From positions 1 to 64,000 of the forward strand of contig JAISJM010000120.1 of assembly GCA_031261525.1 (NCBI GenBank): a stretch of DNA of 64,000 nt. Direction: 5' to 3'. A program made the position numbers and the translations under genes. The stretch comes from Eubacteriales Family XIII. Incertae Sedis bacterium. Its GTDB lineage: Bacteria > Bacillota > Clostridia > Peptostreptococcales > Anaerovoracaceae. Each line of letters opens with the position of its first letter. The first letter of the stretch is position 1. Of the stretch, positions 42,278 to 51,257 are shown in pieces. Below the pieces are notes generated by a model, which saw only the letters and a list, made by a program, of their open reading frames with translations, was not told where the DNA came from and ran no database searches.

Positions 42278-43120
42278 ATGACATTCAATCACTTAGAATA
42301 CACAATACCGTCCGAACATCATACATTGCGCAATGACTCAAAACCAGATATTAAAATCGCATTCTTCGATGTTGATGGAACTCTTCGAAGCTTTAAAGAA
42401 CATATTATTTCGCAGGAAACGAAGGATGCAATTAGAGAGCTTAGACAAAATGGCATAAAAGTGATTGTTGCAACGGGCCGACAATATTTTCAGCTCGCAG
42501 GCATGACAGATGGAATGGAATGGGATGGTTATATCCTCAGCAATGGCCAGCATTGCCTCCTTGAAGGTGCCGATGTGCGGAAACAATTTATCAATTCCGA
42601 AGATGTGGCGCGATTTGTCGAGATTGGCAAGACAAAGGAATATGTAATTCGATATGCATTGGAAGATAAATTCTATGTCAACATGCTCACGGAGAAGATG
42701 ATCATGGAATTCAATGCGGCAATTGTCGAAGCACCAACCGGTGTAGATCTTGATGAAATCAACATCAATCGGCTATTGCAATTATCTGTCGATGTCCATG
42801 AAGAGGAAGAACACGCACTTATGCATAATATGCGCTATAGTACGATTGTCCGCTGGCATCCTGATATGGTTGATATCATACCGATTGATGGTGGTAAAGG
42901 CGTCGGCGTACAATCCATTCTTGATGCGCTCGGTATGGATGCTCGTAATGCCATTGCCTTTGGTGATGGTGGTAACGATGTGAGTATGTTTGAGACGGTT
43001 GGTATTGGTGTTGCAATGGGGAATGGGGACGCCAAAGCCAAGGGGGCTGCCGACTATATTACACAGCATGTCGATGAACATGGATTGGTGAACGGATTGC
43101 GACATTTTCAACTGATTTAA
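42278..43120 (+). CDS. Cof-type HAD-IIB phosphatase
   Basis: A 280-residue protein behind TTTTAGGAGAAAACGCC. Motif I is FFDVDGTLRS, motif II is VATGRQ, the conserved Lys lies in DGGKGVGVQ, and motif III is FGDGGNDVSMF. The C2B cap between residues about 85 and 200 marks the Cof/YbjI/YidA group. It is expected to dephosphorylate sugar phosphates or cofactor precursors such as PLP or FMN. It is a single gene with its own AT-rich upstream region. Confidence 0.92.
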   Translation: MTFNHLEYTIPSEHHTLRNDSKPDIKIAFFDVDGTLRSFKEHIISQETKDAIRELRQNGIKVIVATGRQYFQLAGMTDGMEWDGYILSNGQHCLLEGADVRKQFINSEDVARFVEIGKTKEYVIRYALEDKFYVNMLTEKMIMEFNAAIVEAPTGVDLDEININRLLQLSVDVHEEEEHALMHNMRYSTIVRWHPDMVDIIPIDGGKGVGVQSILDALGMDARNAIAFGDGGNDVSMFETVGIGVAMGNGDAKAKGAADYITQHVDEHGLVNGLRHFQLI

Positions 43121-43380
43121 CGAATAACTGGACTGGACTATATTAATTAGATGGATTTAAAATATAAAAAACAGAATTGGCTGACATTTGTTGAATTTGG
43201 CGTACATTGACACCCTTGTCGAAGTCGACAAATGCCCCTTTTATATGATATGCTAATACTTAATAGACAATCTTTTATAACATTTGCCTAACAAATGACA
43301 AGAATTTAATATAAAGGCGCGTGTTTTCAAGTAAGATTGCTTATAACGGTGGATCGTATTTATGTTAAGTTGGAGGCAAT

Positions 43381-43857
43381 ATGAATATTAAAGATTATCT
43401 AAACTCGGAATCAGTCATACTTGGTGCAGGTACAATCTCAAAGACGGACGCACTCGAAAAGCTCATTGATGCAATTGATGCAACAGGCAACCTTGCAGAT
43501 AAAGAATTGTTTAAGAAGGCAATTCTTGACAGAGAAGCCATCGGTAGCACAGGCGTTGCTGACGGTGTTGCGATTCCACATGCAAAGTCTGACACGGTAA
43601 CAAAGGCTACCATTGCAGCACTTACAGCGGAGAGCGTTACTGGATTCAGCACATTTGACAACTCAGAGACAAAGCTTGTCCTCATGGTAGCTGCTCCTGT
43701 AAATAAACCAGGTGAGGAGAATATCCATTTGGATATATTGCAACTTTTATCCAATCTTCTTTCAGACAGGGCTGTCATTGACAATCTTGTGAAAGCAAAG
43801 TCAAGCGAAGCATTTGACAAGGTTCTTATTGATGCTTACAATGCATTTGTTGCATAA
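43381..43857 (+). CDS. PTS EIIA component, fructose/mannitol class
   Basis: A 158-residue stand-alone EIIA-2 domain. The phosphorylated His is in GVAIPHAKS (His67), preceded by the REAIGSTGVADG loop. The C-terminal helices follow (NIHLDILQLLSNLLSDRAVI). The RBS is GGAGG. No EIIB or EIIC gene is adjacent, so it either serves a PTS encoded elsewhere or works as a regulatory EIIA (PtsN-like). Confidence 0.9.
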   Translation: MNIKDYLNSESVILGAGTISKTDALEKLIDAIDATGNLADKELFKKAILDREAIGSTGVADGVAIPHAKSDTVTKATIAALTAESVTGFSTFDNSETKLVLMVAAPVNKPGEENIHLDILQLLSNLLSDRAVIDNLVKAKSSEAFDKVLIDAYNAFVA

Positions 43858-43923
43858 AATGCATTTGTAAAACTTCCAATTAGATTACAATTGTGTGAAT
43901 ATCGTGAGTTTGCATAATTGTGA

Positions 43924-44016
43924 TTGACTTGCCTTAAGTAGTATGATAATATGGGCAAGTAATTAAGTGACATTGACAGGTCTTCCACGATCTATGTCGA
44001 GGAAGACCTGTTTTTA
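43924..44016 (+). promoter_or_regulatory. Promoter followed by a hairpin-T run in the csp leader
   Basis: TTGACT (43924-43929) and TAATAT (43947-43952), 17 nt apart, resemble a sigma-A promoter lying after the EIIA gene. Just downstream, ACAGGTCTTCC pairs with GGAAGACCTGT and is followed by TTTTTATTT (43976-44016), before the cold-shock gene at 44050. Either this hairpin terminates the EIIA transcript, or it is a leader attenuator (or ends a tiny RNA) under the promoter. Confidence 0.5.
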
Positions 44017-44049
44017 TTTGTCACAAGTCTTTTGAAATGAGGTAATAAA

Positions 44050-44262
44050 ATGAACACAGGCACAGTAAAATGGTTTAATGCAGAGAAGGGTTTCGGATTC
44101 ATCACAAATGATGCTAATGGCGAGGATATCTTCGTACATTTCTCAGCAATCCAGACAGACGGATTCAAGACACTTGACGAAGGTCAGAAGGTAACTTTTG
44201 ATACAGAGACAGATCCAAAGAACACGAGCAAGCTTCGTGCAGTAAACGTAGTAAGAGCATAG
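44050..44262 (+). CDS. cspA: Cold-shock protein, single CSD
   Basis: A 70-residue OB-fold RNA chaperone, starting behind TGAGGTAATAAA. RNP1 is KGFGFIT and RNP2 is DIFVHFSAI; the N-terminus is [15 protein letters not shown]. It binds single-stranded RNA and melts structures at low temperature or during growth transitions. It is monocistronic, with its own terminator 27 nt after the stop. Confidence 0.97.
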   Translation: MNTGTVKWFNAEKGFGFITNDANGEDIFVHFSAIQTDGFKTLDEGQKVTFDTETDPKNTSKLRAVNVVRA

Positions 44263-44289
44263 TTCTTACATATATACTGAAAAGATTGG

Positions 44290-44320
44290 AAATCACTCGC
44301 TTAGGCGAGTGATTTTTTTG
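44290..44320 (+). terminator. Rho-independent terminator of the cold-shock gene
   Basis: AATCACTCGC pairs with GCGAGTGATT around a TTAG loop and is followed by a T-run. Confidence 0.92.
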
Positions 44321-44399
44321 TATTTTTTATTGTATTATTGATATAATGATATGTAAAACTTATAAAAAAGATGCGTAAAGATGAGTGATAGGTGCGAAA

Positions 44400-45161
44400 A
44401 TGTTAAAAGAGGCGATTCCAATTTATATATTATGGACAGGTGGATATGATTCTACCTTTTCATTGATTCAATTTCTATTGAAGACCGAGACGCATATCCA
44501 GCCACTTTATATTCATGATAGCGAAAGAGCAAGTACATCGATTGAAATCAAGACGATGCAGCACCTCCGTGAGATGATTGCTCAGAAATTTCCTCATACC
44601 GTTGGTCGAATTTTACCTACAAAATATATCATGATCGAGGAAATCCCAGAAAATCGTGAAGTTACAGAACGATTCAATTTGCTACTTCAGAAAGCACATA
44701 TTGGATCACAATATGATTTTATTACGCGGTATCTTGTAAGTGTGGGCTTAACGAATGTAAACCTTTCTATGGAAAGAGCGCCCGATAAAAAGAATATCCA
44801 TGTGGGTCTATCCCTGATGCTAAAGGATAGCGTCGAAGCATTCGATGACCATGGTATGACGAATTATCGCTTAATTGATGCTTACCAAGACGCGCCTGAA
44901 TCCATTTTTTACATCTATAACTTTCCAACTGCAAAATTTACAAAGGTTGATATGATGAACATCGCCAAGGAAAAGGGCTTTGCCGAAATCCTACTTTCAA
45001 CGTGGTTTTGTTTCAATCCAACAAAGAAAATGCAGCCCTGCGGCTTCTGTAATCCGTGCAGACAAGTGCGTGAAAGCGGTCTCAAGCGACATTTGCCAGG
45101 TAAATTGCAGTCAAAAGTAAATCATATTCGAAAGGGACTGGTGAAGTTGATTCAGGCGTGA
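44400..45161 (+). CDS. PP-loop ATPase, QueC-like
   Basis: AGGTG six bases upstream selects ATG 44400 rather than GTG 44385, giving 253 residues. The ATP pyrophosphatase loop is LWTGGYDSTFSL near the N-terminus. A Cys cluster near the end, CFNPTKKMQPCGFCNPCRQV, matches the zinc-binding pattern of QueC. The rest is shorter and different from 7-cyano-7-deazaguanine synthases, and no queD, queE or queF is near. It may adenylate a carboxylate in another pathway. Confidence 0.65.
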   Translation: MLKEAIPIYILWTGGYDSTFSLIQFLLKTETHIQPLYIHDSERASTSIEIKTMQHLREMIAQKFPHTVGRILPTKYIMIEEIPENREVTERFNLLLQKAHIGSQYDFITRYLVSVGLTNVNLSMERAPDKKNIHVGLSLMLKDSVEAFDDHGMTNYRLIDAYQDAPESIFYIYNFPTAKFTKVDMMNIAKEKGFAEILLSTWFCFNPTKKMQPCGFCNPCRQVRESGLKRHLPGKLQSKVNHIRKGLVKLIQA

Positions 45162-45218
45162 ACCTTATTGCTCTTTGTCGTTTATTGGTGACTTTCGATT
45201 TATAATAAAAATACAAAG

Positions 45219-45279
45219 AAAGCAACTCTGAAGTGTCACAGTCTAGTGTGCATGCTCTTATAGGGCTAGGAGTTGCTTT
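45219..45279 (+). terminator. Hairpin with a large loop, possible terminator
   Basis: AAAGCAACTC pairs with GAGTTGCTTT across a 41-nt loop. It is followed by a short T-rich stretch. It is probably the end of the PP-loop gene transcript or a small structured RNA. Confidence 0.4.
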
Positions 45280-45406
45280 TGCATTATCTGAAATCTCGAA
45301 TATCTCAATTCTTCCAATTGAATTAGTACATCTTACTTTGAGTTCATGTATCATCATATAACAGGTGAAATTGGAGAAAATAATCACAGAGGAGAGATAA
45401 ACGAAA

Positions 45407-45532
45407 ATGAGCATAAGCAGCATTGATTACACACAAATCGTGATTCGAGCAAAGCAAGTGGATCAAACTGCATTCAATCGTCTCTATGAATTGACATACA
45501 AAAAGTCGTTGCATAAAAGTGTATCGTATTAA
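45407..45532 (+). pseudogene. Sigma-70-family factor, N-terminal stub
   Basis: An ATG behind AGAGGAGAGATAA opens a 41-residue frame with YTQIVIRAKQVDQTAFNRLY, then ELTYKKS. This is typical of region 2 at the start of sigma-70-like factors. It ends at 45532, after a few residues (LHKSVSY) that no longer look like the family. A UUCG-loop terminator follows within 10 nt. Most of the gene has been deleted. The intact ribosome site and terminator mean a mini-protein could still be made. Confidence 0.6.
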
Positions 45533-45538
45533 AATAAT

Positions 45539-45571
45539 AAGGCGTTATCTTCGGATAGCGCCTTTTTTTAC
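45539..45571 (+). terminator. UUCG-loop Rho-independent terminator
   Basis: AAGGCGTTATC-TTCG-GATAGCGCCTT followed by seven Ts. Confidence 0.95.
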
Positions 45572-45660
45572 ATCAACATTTGCGATAATCCCTTCATGCG
45601 CATATAATAGTATGAAGTGATTACGAACATACAACATCGTTCAGTGCAGGAGGATAAAAT

Positions 45661-46191
45661 ATGATATATTCAAGCGACGATATCGACAAGGAAGCAACGT
45701 TTATCGTAGCCAAGCTTATGTTGGCTGCAATCAGAACCGCGCCAAAAGGGAAAGGTGTGGATAATATTGAAGCATGCATCATCGATGGTGAAGACAAAGA
45801 TAAGCTCGCGGCCGAGATGCGCAGACTCCAAGAGGCGCTCGGCGGTGGACCGTTCGAACGCGATTCTTACAATGTGGATAAGAGTCCATATGTTGTGCTC
45901 ATCGGTGTGAAGAACGCGCCCATTGGCATGAATGAACGATGCCAACTCTGCGGATTTCCAAACTGTGCGGAGCTCATCAAAGCTGGTTCAAACTGTGTGT
46001 TTAATATCGAGGACTTCGGTATCGCAATTGGCTCTGCAGCAGCAGTAGCAATTGACAACAGGGTGGATAACCGTATCATGTACTCAATTGGTAAAGCCGC
46101 GGTAAACCTTGGTTTCTTCAGCGAGACCGTGCGTGTCGCCAACGGCATTCCGCTAAGTGTGACAGGCAAAAGCCCCTATTTCGATCGATAA
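45661..46191 (+). CDS. DUF2148 ferredoxin-like protein
   Basis: A 176-residue protein behind GCAGGAGGATAAAAT. It has the DUF2148 pattern: an N-terminal helix (LMLAAIRTAPKGKGVDNIEA) and the Cys cluster in NERCQLCGFPNCAEL plus SNCVFN, which could hold an Fe-S cluster. It ends in GIPLSVTGKSPYFDR, a conserved end. Common in anaerobes. The reaction is unknown; electron transfer or Fe-S binding is likely. Confidence 0.85.
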   Translation: MIYSSDDIDKEATFIVAKLMLAAIRTAPKGKGVDNIEACIIDGEDKDKLAAEMRRLQEALGGGPFERDSYNVDKSPYVVLIGVKNAPIGMNERCQLCGFPNCAELIKAGSNCVFNIEDFGIAIGSAAAVAIDNRVDNRIMYSIGKAAVNLGFFSETVRVANGIPLSVTGKSPYFDR

Positions 46192-46205
46192 TATTTCGAT
46201 CGATA

Positions 46206-46246
46206 GAAAGAAGCAAATAAAGAAGCAAATAAAGAAGCAAAGAAAG
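46206..46246 (+). repeat. Three 12-bp A-rich direct repeats before surE
   Basis: The unit AAGAAGCAAATA is repeated three times between the DUF2148 stop and the ribosome site of surE. The leader has no T-rich or structured element. The array could lengthen or shorten by slippage. Confidence 0.8.
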
Positions 46247-46277
46247 ACGTAATAAAAGCAGCAAAAAGGAAGAATGA

Positions 46278-47045
46278 ATGAAAATTTTAGTAGCAAATGA
46301 CGACGGAATTCATGCACGCGGCATGCAGGAGCTCGTCCTCGCATTGTCTGCGGCGGGACACGAAATCTATGTCTGCTGCCCCCATATGGAACGCAGCGCA
46401 AGTGGCCACGGTATCACAATCGGCAAGGCAGTCCGTATCGAAGATGTTGAAATCGATGGCGCGACGCAAGCCATCTCCATGCAAGGCACGCCCGCAGACT
46501 GCGTGAAAATTGGCCTCAGTATCTATGAGACGCGAGGCATAAAATGCGATATCGTTGTAAGCGGGATTAATCATGGTGGCAACATCGGAACGGATACGCT
46601 CTATTCCGGAACCGTAAGCGCCGCCGTCGAGGGCGCGCTGTGTGGCTTACCAGCCGTTGCAGTCTCTGTAATGAGCCAACACCCCTTGCAGTTCGATACT
46701 GCCTGTAAATTGGCTGTCAAGGCCTGCTCGCTTGACTTGACAAGCTGGACGGAGAATGTTGTGCTCAATATCAACGTACCAGATCTTCCAGATGATGAGA
46801 TACAAGGTGTCAAAGTGACGAGTCTCGGCTTCCGTCATTATGACGAGTGGTTCAGAGCTGAAGAAACGGAAGATGGCTCGATTGGTTACAAATACGGCGG
46901 TCAGCCTGTCTTCAATGATTGCTTGACTTGTGATGACAACGATGTCGGGGCAACGCAGCACGGTTATGCGACGGTGACGCCACTACAATATGATTTAACA
47001 AATCATGATTTAATTGCAAAGGTTGAGACTTATTGGAATAAGTAG
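46278..47045 (+). CDS. surE: 5'/3'-nucleotidase SurE
   Basis: A 255-residue survival protein. The acidic metal site is in VANDDGIHARG, with Ser/Asn in RSASGHGIT and SGINHGGNIGTDTLYSGTV. It dephosphorylates nucleoside monophosphates and short polyphosphate. The start is chosen at the second of two near ATGs (46274, out of frame, and 46278), behind AAAAGGAAG. It is followed 12 nt later by an isochorismatase-like hydrolase, probably in the same operon. Confidence 0.95.
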   Translation: MKILVANDDGIHARGMQELVLALSAAGHEIYVCCPHMERSASGHGITIGKAVRIEDVEIDGATQAISMQGTPADCVKIGLSIYETRGIKCDIVVSGINHGGNIGTDTLYSGTVSAAVEGALCGLPAVAVSVMSQHPLQFDTACKLAVKACSLDLTSWTENVVLNINVPDLPDDEIQGVKVTSLGFRHYDEWFRAEETEDGSIGYKYGGQPVFNDCLTCDDNDVGATQHGYATVTPLQYDLTNHDLIAKVETYWNK

Positions 47046-47057
47046 AAAGGACAACAG

Positions 47058-47639
47058 ATGAAAAGATTAACAATAGAAGATTCCATTCTCATAACGGTAG
47101 ATGTGCAGGAGAAACTATTACCTGTTATCTCCGGCAAAGAAGAACTGCTCGATAAGACAGTTCGTATGATTTTAGGCGCAAAGGAACTCGGTGTTCCGAG
47201 ACTTTATACACAGCAGTATACAAAAGGAATTGGACCAAGTGTGCCAGAAGTTATCGCCGCTGAGGTTGGCGAGGACGGAAATGGTGAGAGCGGTGCAAAT
47301 GTTTTTAAGTATACAGATAAGAAGTCCTTTTCAATCTTAGGCGAGAAAGATTTTGTCGATCAACTTCCGACGGTTTCAACAAAGAAGTCAATTTTATTGC
47401 AAGGAATCGAAGCACATATCTGCGTATTGCAATCGGCTTTTGATTTGATTGAAGATGGCTATGATGTATATATTTTGGCGGATGCCGTAAGTTCGAGAAA
47501 TCCAATCGATACAAAATATGCGTTAAAGAGGTTGAGACAGGCAGGAGCAATCCTTACCACGGTTGAGGCTGCATTGTTTGAATTAACAGGTGGCGCAGGC
47601 AATGAACACTTTAAGGCAATTTCGAAAATCATAAAGTAA
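47058..47639 (+). CDS. Isochorismatase-family hydrolase
   Basis: A 193-residue hydrolase with Asp15 in ITVDVQEKL, Cys122 in GIEAHICVLQSAFDL and the intervening conserved Lys in the YTDKKSF stretch, the usual Asp-Lys-Cys triad. It resembles nicotinamidase-related and YcaC-type hydrolases that act on amides or isochorismate-like substrates. The substrate cannot be told. The RBS is GAAAGGA. Confidence 0.88.
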   Translation: MKRLTIEDSILITVDVQEKLLPVISGKEELLDKTVRMILGAKELGVPRLYTQQYTKGIGPSVPEVIAAEVGEDGNGESGANVFKYTDKKSFSILGEKDFVDQLPTVSTKKSILLQGIEAHICVLQSAFDLIEDGYDVYILADAVSSRNPIDTKYALKRLRQAGAILTTVEAALFELTGGAGNEHFKAISKIIK

Positions 47640-47703
47640 ACAAAAACATGAGGAGATTCCCGCTACGTGTACATGGGAATGACAAATAATAAAGAATGTA
47701 ATT

Positions 47704-48639
47704 ATGTATATATTTAACAATAAATTCGACCTAAAAGACCGCGACCAACTTGACCCATATTTTACAGATTTTGAATATATGGCATCAGGCATGAGCTTTT
47801 CCTCCTTATATATGTGGCGAGATATCAACAATTTTAGCTATGAAATAATTGGGGACTACCTTTGTATTGCAGGAACAGACAACCTCGAACCTGGTCTTGA
47901 CAGGCATTTTCTCGTTGCACCCCTCACGCGTACGGGATCCTATGAATCAAAATCGCTTCGCGCTACGATTGAGGCAGCGCGCGATCAATTCCAAAGCAAG
48001 GGTGCCGAATGTTATCTCATGCTCGTGCCAGAGCATCTAAAAGAAGTGATTTCTGCGGCATTTGCAGATGAGATTGAGTGGGCATATGACCGTGACAATT
48101 CGGATTATGTCTATCACAAGATGGACTTGATTGAGCTCAAAGGGCGAGCATTTCACAAGAAAAAGAACCATTTGAATTATTTTTTAAACAATTATCCGGA
48201 GTATGAATATGTGACTTTGACGAGTGACATGCAGCACTTGGCAAACGATTTCATACGAGAATTCAACGAACGCAAGGATTTGCAAGACCCGCACGAACGG
48301 ATGCTGCTCGATATGGAAGAGGAAGCGATGCGTGACGTATTTGGCAAGATTGAAGACATCGGATTGCTCGCAGGTGCTATACTTATAGATGGGAAGATTC
48401 AGGCGCTGAGTCTCGGTGGCAGGATTGGTGAATATTCCGTCGTCTGCCATGTCGAGAAGGCAAATATCGAGTATCGCGGTCTCTATCAATTAATCAACCG
48501 CGAATGGTGCAGACATCTGCCAGAGGAAATCAGACTTGTGAACCGCGAAGAGGATATGGGTTTGCCAGGTTTGAGAAAAGCGAAGACGAGTTATCAGCCG
48601 TGTTGTATGGTGGACAAATACACTGCGTTGATAAAGTAA
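47704..48639 (+). CDS. DUF2156 protein (LPG synthase C-terminal-like acyltransferase fold)
   Basis: A 311-residue protein resembling the phosphatidylglycerol lysyltransferase C-terminal domain used alone (DUF2156). Typical text is FDLKDRDQLDPYFTDFEYMA, SFSSLYMWR, ELKGRAFHKKKNHLNYFL and NREEDMGLPGLRKAKTSYQP. It has the GNAT-like fold of tRNA-dependent aminoacyl transferases. No membrane domain is present, so it is probably cytoplasmic. The substrate is unknown. The ribosome site is poor. Confidence 0.85.
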   Translation: MYIFNNKFDLKDRDQLDPYFTDFEYMASGMSFSSLYMWRDINNFSYEIIGDYLCIAGTDNLEPGLDRHFLVAPLTRTGSYESKSLRATIEAARDQFQSKGAECYLMLVPEHLKEVISAAFADEIEWAYDRDNSDYVYHKMDLIELKGRAFHKKKNHLNYFLNNYPEYEYVTLTSDMQHLANDFIREFNERKDLQDPHERMLLDMEEEAMRDVFGKIEDIGLLAGAILIDGKIQALSLGGRIGEYSVVCHVEKANIEYRGLYQLINREWCRHLPEEIRLVNREEDMGLPGLRKAKTSYQPCCMVDKYTALIK

Positions 48640-48695
48640 CGTCGTTGCCCAGTAGTGAAGCATTTTGACTGACTTTTATGTGCTTTAATAAAGTC

Positions 48696-48756
48696 TTGTT
48701 AAAAAAATAACAACAATGTTAAACTTTTAACATAGATTTTTGTAAGCATATATGAT
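48696..48756 (+). promoter_or_regulatory. Tandem Rex-type operators over the thiolase promoter
   Basis: TTGTTAAAAAAATAACAA (48696-48713) and ATGTTAAACTTTTAACAT (48716-48733) match the Rex consensus TTGTTAANNNNTTAACAA at all but one and two positions, respectively. Their centres are 20 bp apart, on one helix face. TTAACA (48727-48732), inside the second site, is a plausible -35 for TATGAT (48751-48756). Bound Rex would block the promoter until NADH rises. Confidence 0.75.
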
Positions 48757-48839
48757 ATTATATTTTTGTGGTAATAAAGAATAGGTGAAATATAAATAAA
48801 TTGCCACATTTTATTCCAATTTTAAAGGAGGATAGAGGT

Positions 48840-50027
48840 ATGACAGAAGTAGTTATTGTTGGTGCAGCACGTACACCGGTCGGTTCTTACGGCGGATCAC
48901 TAAAGACTGTAAGTGCAGTTCAGCTTGGAGCTGTTGCAGTTAAAGAAGCTCTTGCTAGAGCTGGCGTAGATCCTGCAAGCGTAGACGAGGTAATTCTTGG
49001 TAACGTACTCCAGGGTGGCCTTGGACAGAATGTCGCAAGACAGGTCTCAATCGCAGCAGGGATTCCTGACACCGTTCCATCCATGACATTGAATAAGGTC
49101 TGTGGATCAGGACTTCGTACAGTCAGTCTTGCAGCTCAGATTATCAAAGCTGGCGATGCTGATATCATCGTTACAGGTGGTACAGAGAACATGAGTCAGA
49201 CAGGTTATGTATCTAAGGATGCTCGTTGGGGCGCTAGAATGGGCGACACGAAGTTCATCGATATGATGGTTCATGATGGACTCACAGACGCATTCAATAA
49301 TTATCACATGGGAATTACAGCTGAAAATGTTGCAGAACAGTGGAATCTTACAAGAGAGACATTGGATGCATTTTCTGCCAATTCACAGAACAAAGCGGAA
49401 GCTGCAATCAAAGCTGGCAAGTTCGTCGATGAAATCGTGCCAGTAGAAGTTCCTCAGAGAAAAGGCGATCCAGTCATCTTTGATACGGACGAATTTGTAA
49501 AGTTCGGTCAGACTCCTGAGGGTCTTGTAAAGCTAAGACCTGCATTCAAAAAAGATGGTGTTGTAACAGCTGCCAACGCTTCTGGTATCAATGATGCTGC
49601 TGCTGCGCTCGTTATTATGAGCAAGGAAAAGGCTGTAGAGCTTGGTCTAGAAGATAAGATTCTTGCTACAATCAAGAGCTATGCTTCTGCAGGTGTTGAT
49701 CCTACAATCATGGGTATCGGTCCTGTACCGGCTTCAAAGAGAGCACTCGACAAGGCTGGCTTGACAGTTGATGATCTTGATCTCGTAGAAGCAAATGAAG
49801 CATTTGCGGCTCAGGCAGTTGCTGTCTGTGGTGACCTCGGATTCCCACCAGAGAAAGTCAATGTCAACGGTGGTGCAATCTCAATTGGACATCCAATCGG
49901 TGCTTCAGGTGCTCGTATCCTCATCACACTTCTATATGAGATGAAGAAGAGAGATTCGAAGTACGGTCTTGCAACACTATGTATTGGTGGCGGACAGGGT
50001 ACAGCTCTTATCGTTGAGAGAGCATAA
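48840..50027 (+). CDS. thlA: Acetyl-CoA acetyltransferase (thiolase)
   Basis: AAAGGAGGATAGAGGT places the start at ATG 48840, giving 395 residues. The active-site Cys88 is in [12 protein letters not shown], His351 in [10 protein letters not shown] and Cys381 in [12 protein letters not shown]. The N-terminal [16 protein letters not shown] is typical of degradative/biosynthetic thiolases II. It condenses two acetyl-CoA to acetoacetyl-CoA, the first step of butyrate/butanol-type fermentation in Clostridia. The other genes of that pathway (crt, hbd, bcd) are not adjacent. Regulation by NADH through Rex is suggested by the upstream operators. Confidence 0.97.
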   Translation: MTEVVIVGAARTPVGSYGGSLKTVSAVQLGAVAVKEALARAGVDPASVDEVILGNVLQGGLGQNVARQVSIAAGIPDTVPSMTLNKVCGSGLRTVSLAAQIIKAGDADIIVTGGTENMSQTGYVSKDARWGARMGDTKFIDMMVHDGLTDAFNNYHMGITAENVAEQWNLTRETLDAFSANSQNKAEAAIKAGKFVDEIVPVEVPQRKGDPVIFDTDEFVKFGQTPEGLVKLRPAFKKDGVVTAANASGINDAAAALVIMSKEKAVELGLEDKILATIKSYASAGVDPTIMGIGPVPASKRALDKAGLTVDDLDLVEANEAFAAQAVAVCGDLGFPPEKVNVNGGAISIGHPIGASGARILITLLYEMKKRDSKYGLATLCIGGGQGTALIVERA

Positions 50028-50388
50028 TTTATTAGATAATCATCACTAGTAGCAGAGACTTTTGTGTGGCGCGATATACAGGGATTTATTGCGCGCATGC
50101 AGACGTAACGAATTTGATGATTTGTTCATCATCACATGGTCAGCATAAATTTTGGATGCGACTAAAGTGGGTATACGAACACAATAGGGAAAGCACGACG
50201 TATTTTAAACGATGCGGCATCTGCGGGGCAACTGCACACAGGTGACCGTCTGGGGATGGAATACGGAATACAACAATTACAAATTACAATTACAACAAAA
50301 CGCCATGATACGCTATTGTATCGTGGCGTTTTGTTGTAAAATGTATATATACATAATTTACATCTACTTAATGAAAAAGGAGATCCAT
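50028..50388. other. Intergenic region with a 21-bp-arm hairpin before the cyclophilin gene
   Basis: Arms TACAACAAAACGCCATGATA-C (50291-50311) and GTATCGTGGCGTTTTGTTGT-A (50318-50338) pair with one G.T, around a 6-nt loop. This probably ends the thiolase transcript, although no T-run follows. A 60-codon stop-free stretch just upstream (QLHTGDRLGMEYGIQQ) has no start or ribosome site and may be a relic. Confidence 0.6.
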
Positions 50389-51009
50389 ATGAAATCAAAA
50401 TTCCATACGACAAAAATTGCCCTATTTTTAGCGACACTCTTGATTATATCTAGCCTAGCTTTCGTTGGCTGCGGTAGCAAGAAAGCAGCTGACGAGGAAG
50501 CAATCAGTGATTACGACGGTTCCGCCCATCCTGAGATCGAGATTACGATGGAAGATGGTGGTGTGATAGATGTTGAGCTTGATGCGGACACAGCGCCGAT
50601 TACCGTAACCAATTTTATCAAGCTTGCGAAAGAGGGCTTCTATGATGGACTGACATTCCACCGCGTCATCAATGGATTTATGATTCAAGGCGGTGATCCA
50701 ATGGGCACGGGTTCTGGCGGCAGTGATGAGACAATCAAAGGCGAGTTTTCTGAAAATGGCGTAGACAACGATATCAGCCATGAACGTGGTGTCATCAGCA
50801 TGGCGCGTTCCCAGTCCGCGGACTCTGCGTCAAGCCAATTCTTCATTGTACATGAAGATTCGACGTTCCTTGATGGACAATATGCGGCATTTGGGCATGT
50901 GACAAAAGGAATGGAAGAAGTTGATAAAATTGCTGAAGTAGAGACTGATGATAGTGATAAGCCGACAACGGATGTCATCATTAAGAGTATTAAAGTCCTG
51001 AAAGAATAG
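50389..51009 (+). CDS. Cyclophilin-type peptidyl-prolyl isomerase lipoprotein
   Basis: AAAAGGAGATCC places the start at ATG 50389, giving 206 residues. A lipoprotein signal (ALFLATLLIISSLAFVGC) puts the protein on the outer face of the membrane. The cyclophilin domain has FHRVINGFMIQGGDPMGTGS, ISMARSQSADSASSQFFIV and FLDGQYAAFGHVTKGMEEV, with the catalytic Arg in FHRV. It assists folding of secreted proteins, possibly including the large surface proteins. Its own terminator follows. Confidence 0.94.
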   Translation: MKSKFHTTKIALFLATLLIISSLAFVGCGSKKAADEEAISDYDGSAHPEIEITMEDGGVIDVELDADTAPITVTNFIKLAKEGFYDGLTFHRVINGFMIQGGDPMGTGSGGSDETIKGEFSENGVDNDISHERGVISMARSQSADSASSQFFIVHEDSTFLDGQYAAFGHVTKGMEEVDKIAEVETDDSDKPTTDVIIKSIKVLKE

Positions 51010-51035
51010 ATTTCAGAGCGAAGAGAATAGCATTG

Positions 51036-51086
51036 AAAAAGAAACGAAAGGAATCCGATACGAGGGTTCCTGTTGTTTCTTTTTGG
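51036..51086 (+). terminator. Rho-independent terminator
   Basis: AAAAAGAAAC and AGGAATCC pair with GGGTTCCT and GTTTCTTTTT, across a small internal loop. Confidence 0.8.
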
Positions 51087-51257
51087 GGTTCAAAAAATTA
51101 GGTGGACAAACCTTCAAAAAAGTATTAATATTTAAATACAAATATTAACAATTCATTACACTGTTTAAAGAAAAAGCATTATAAACATGATATTGTTATA
51201 GTTTTTGAAAATAACCATAGGTTAAATTAATACTACTATTTTTAAGGAATCTCGAGA

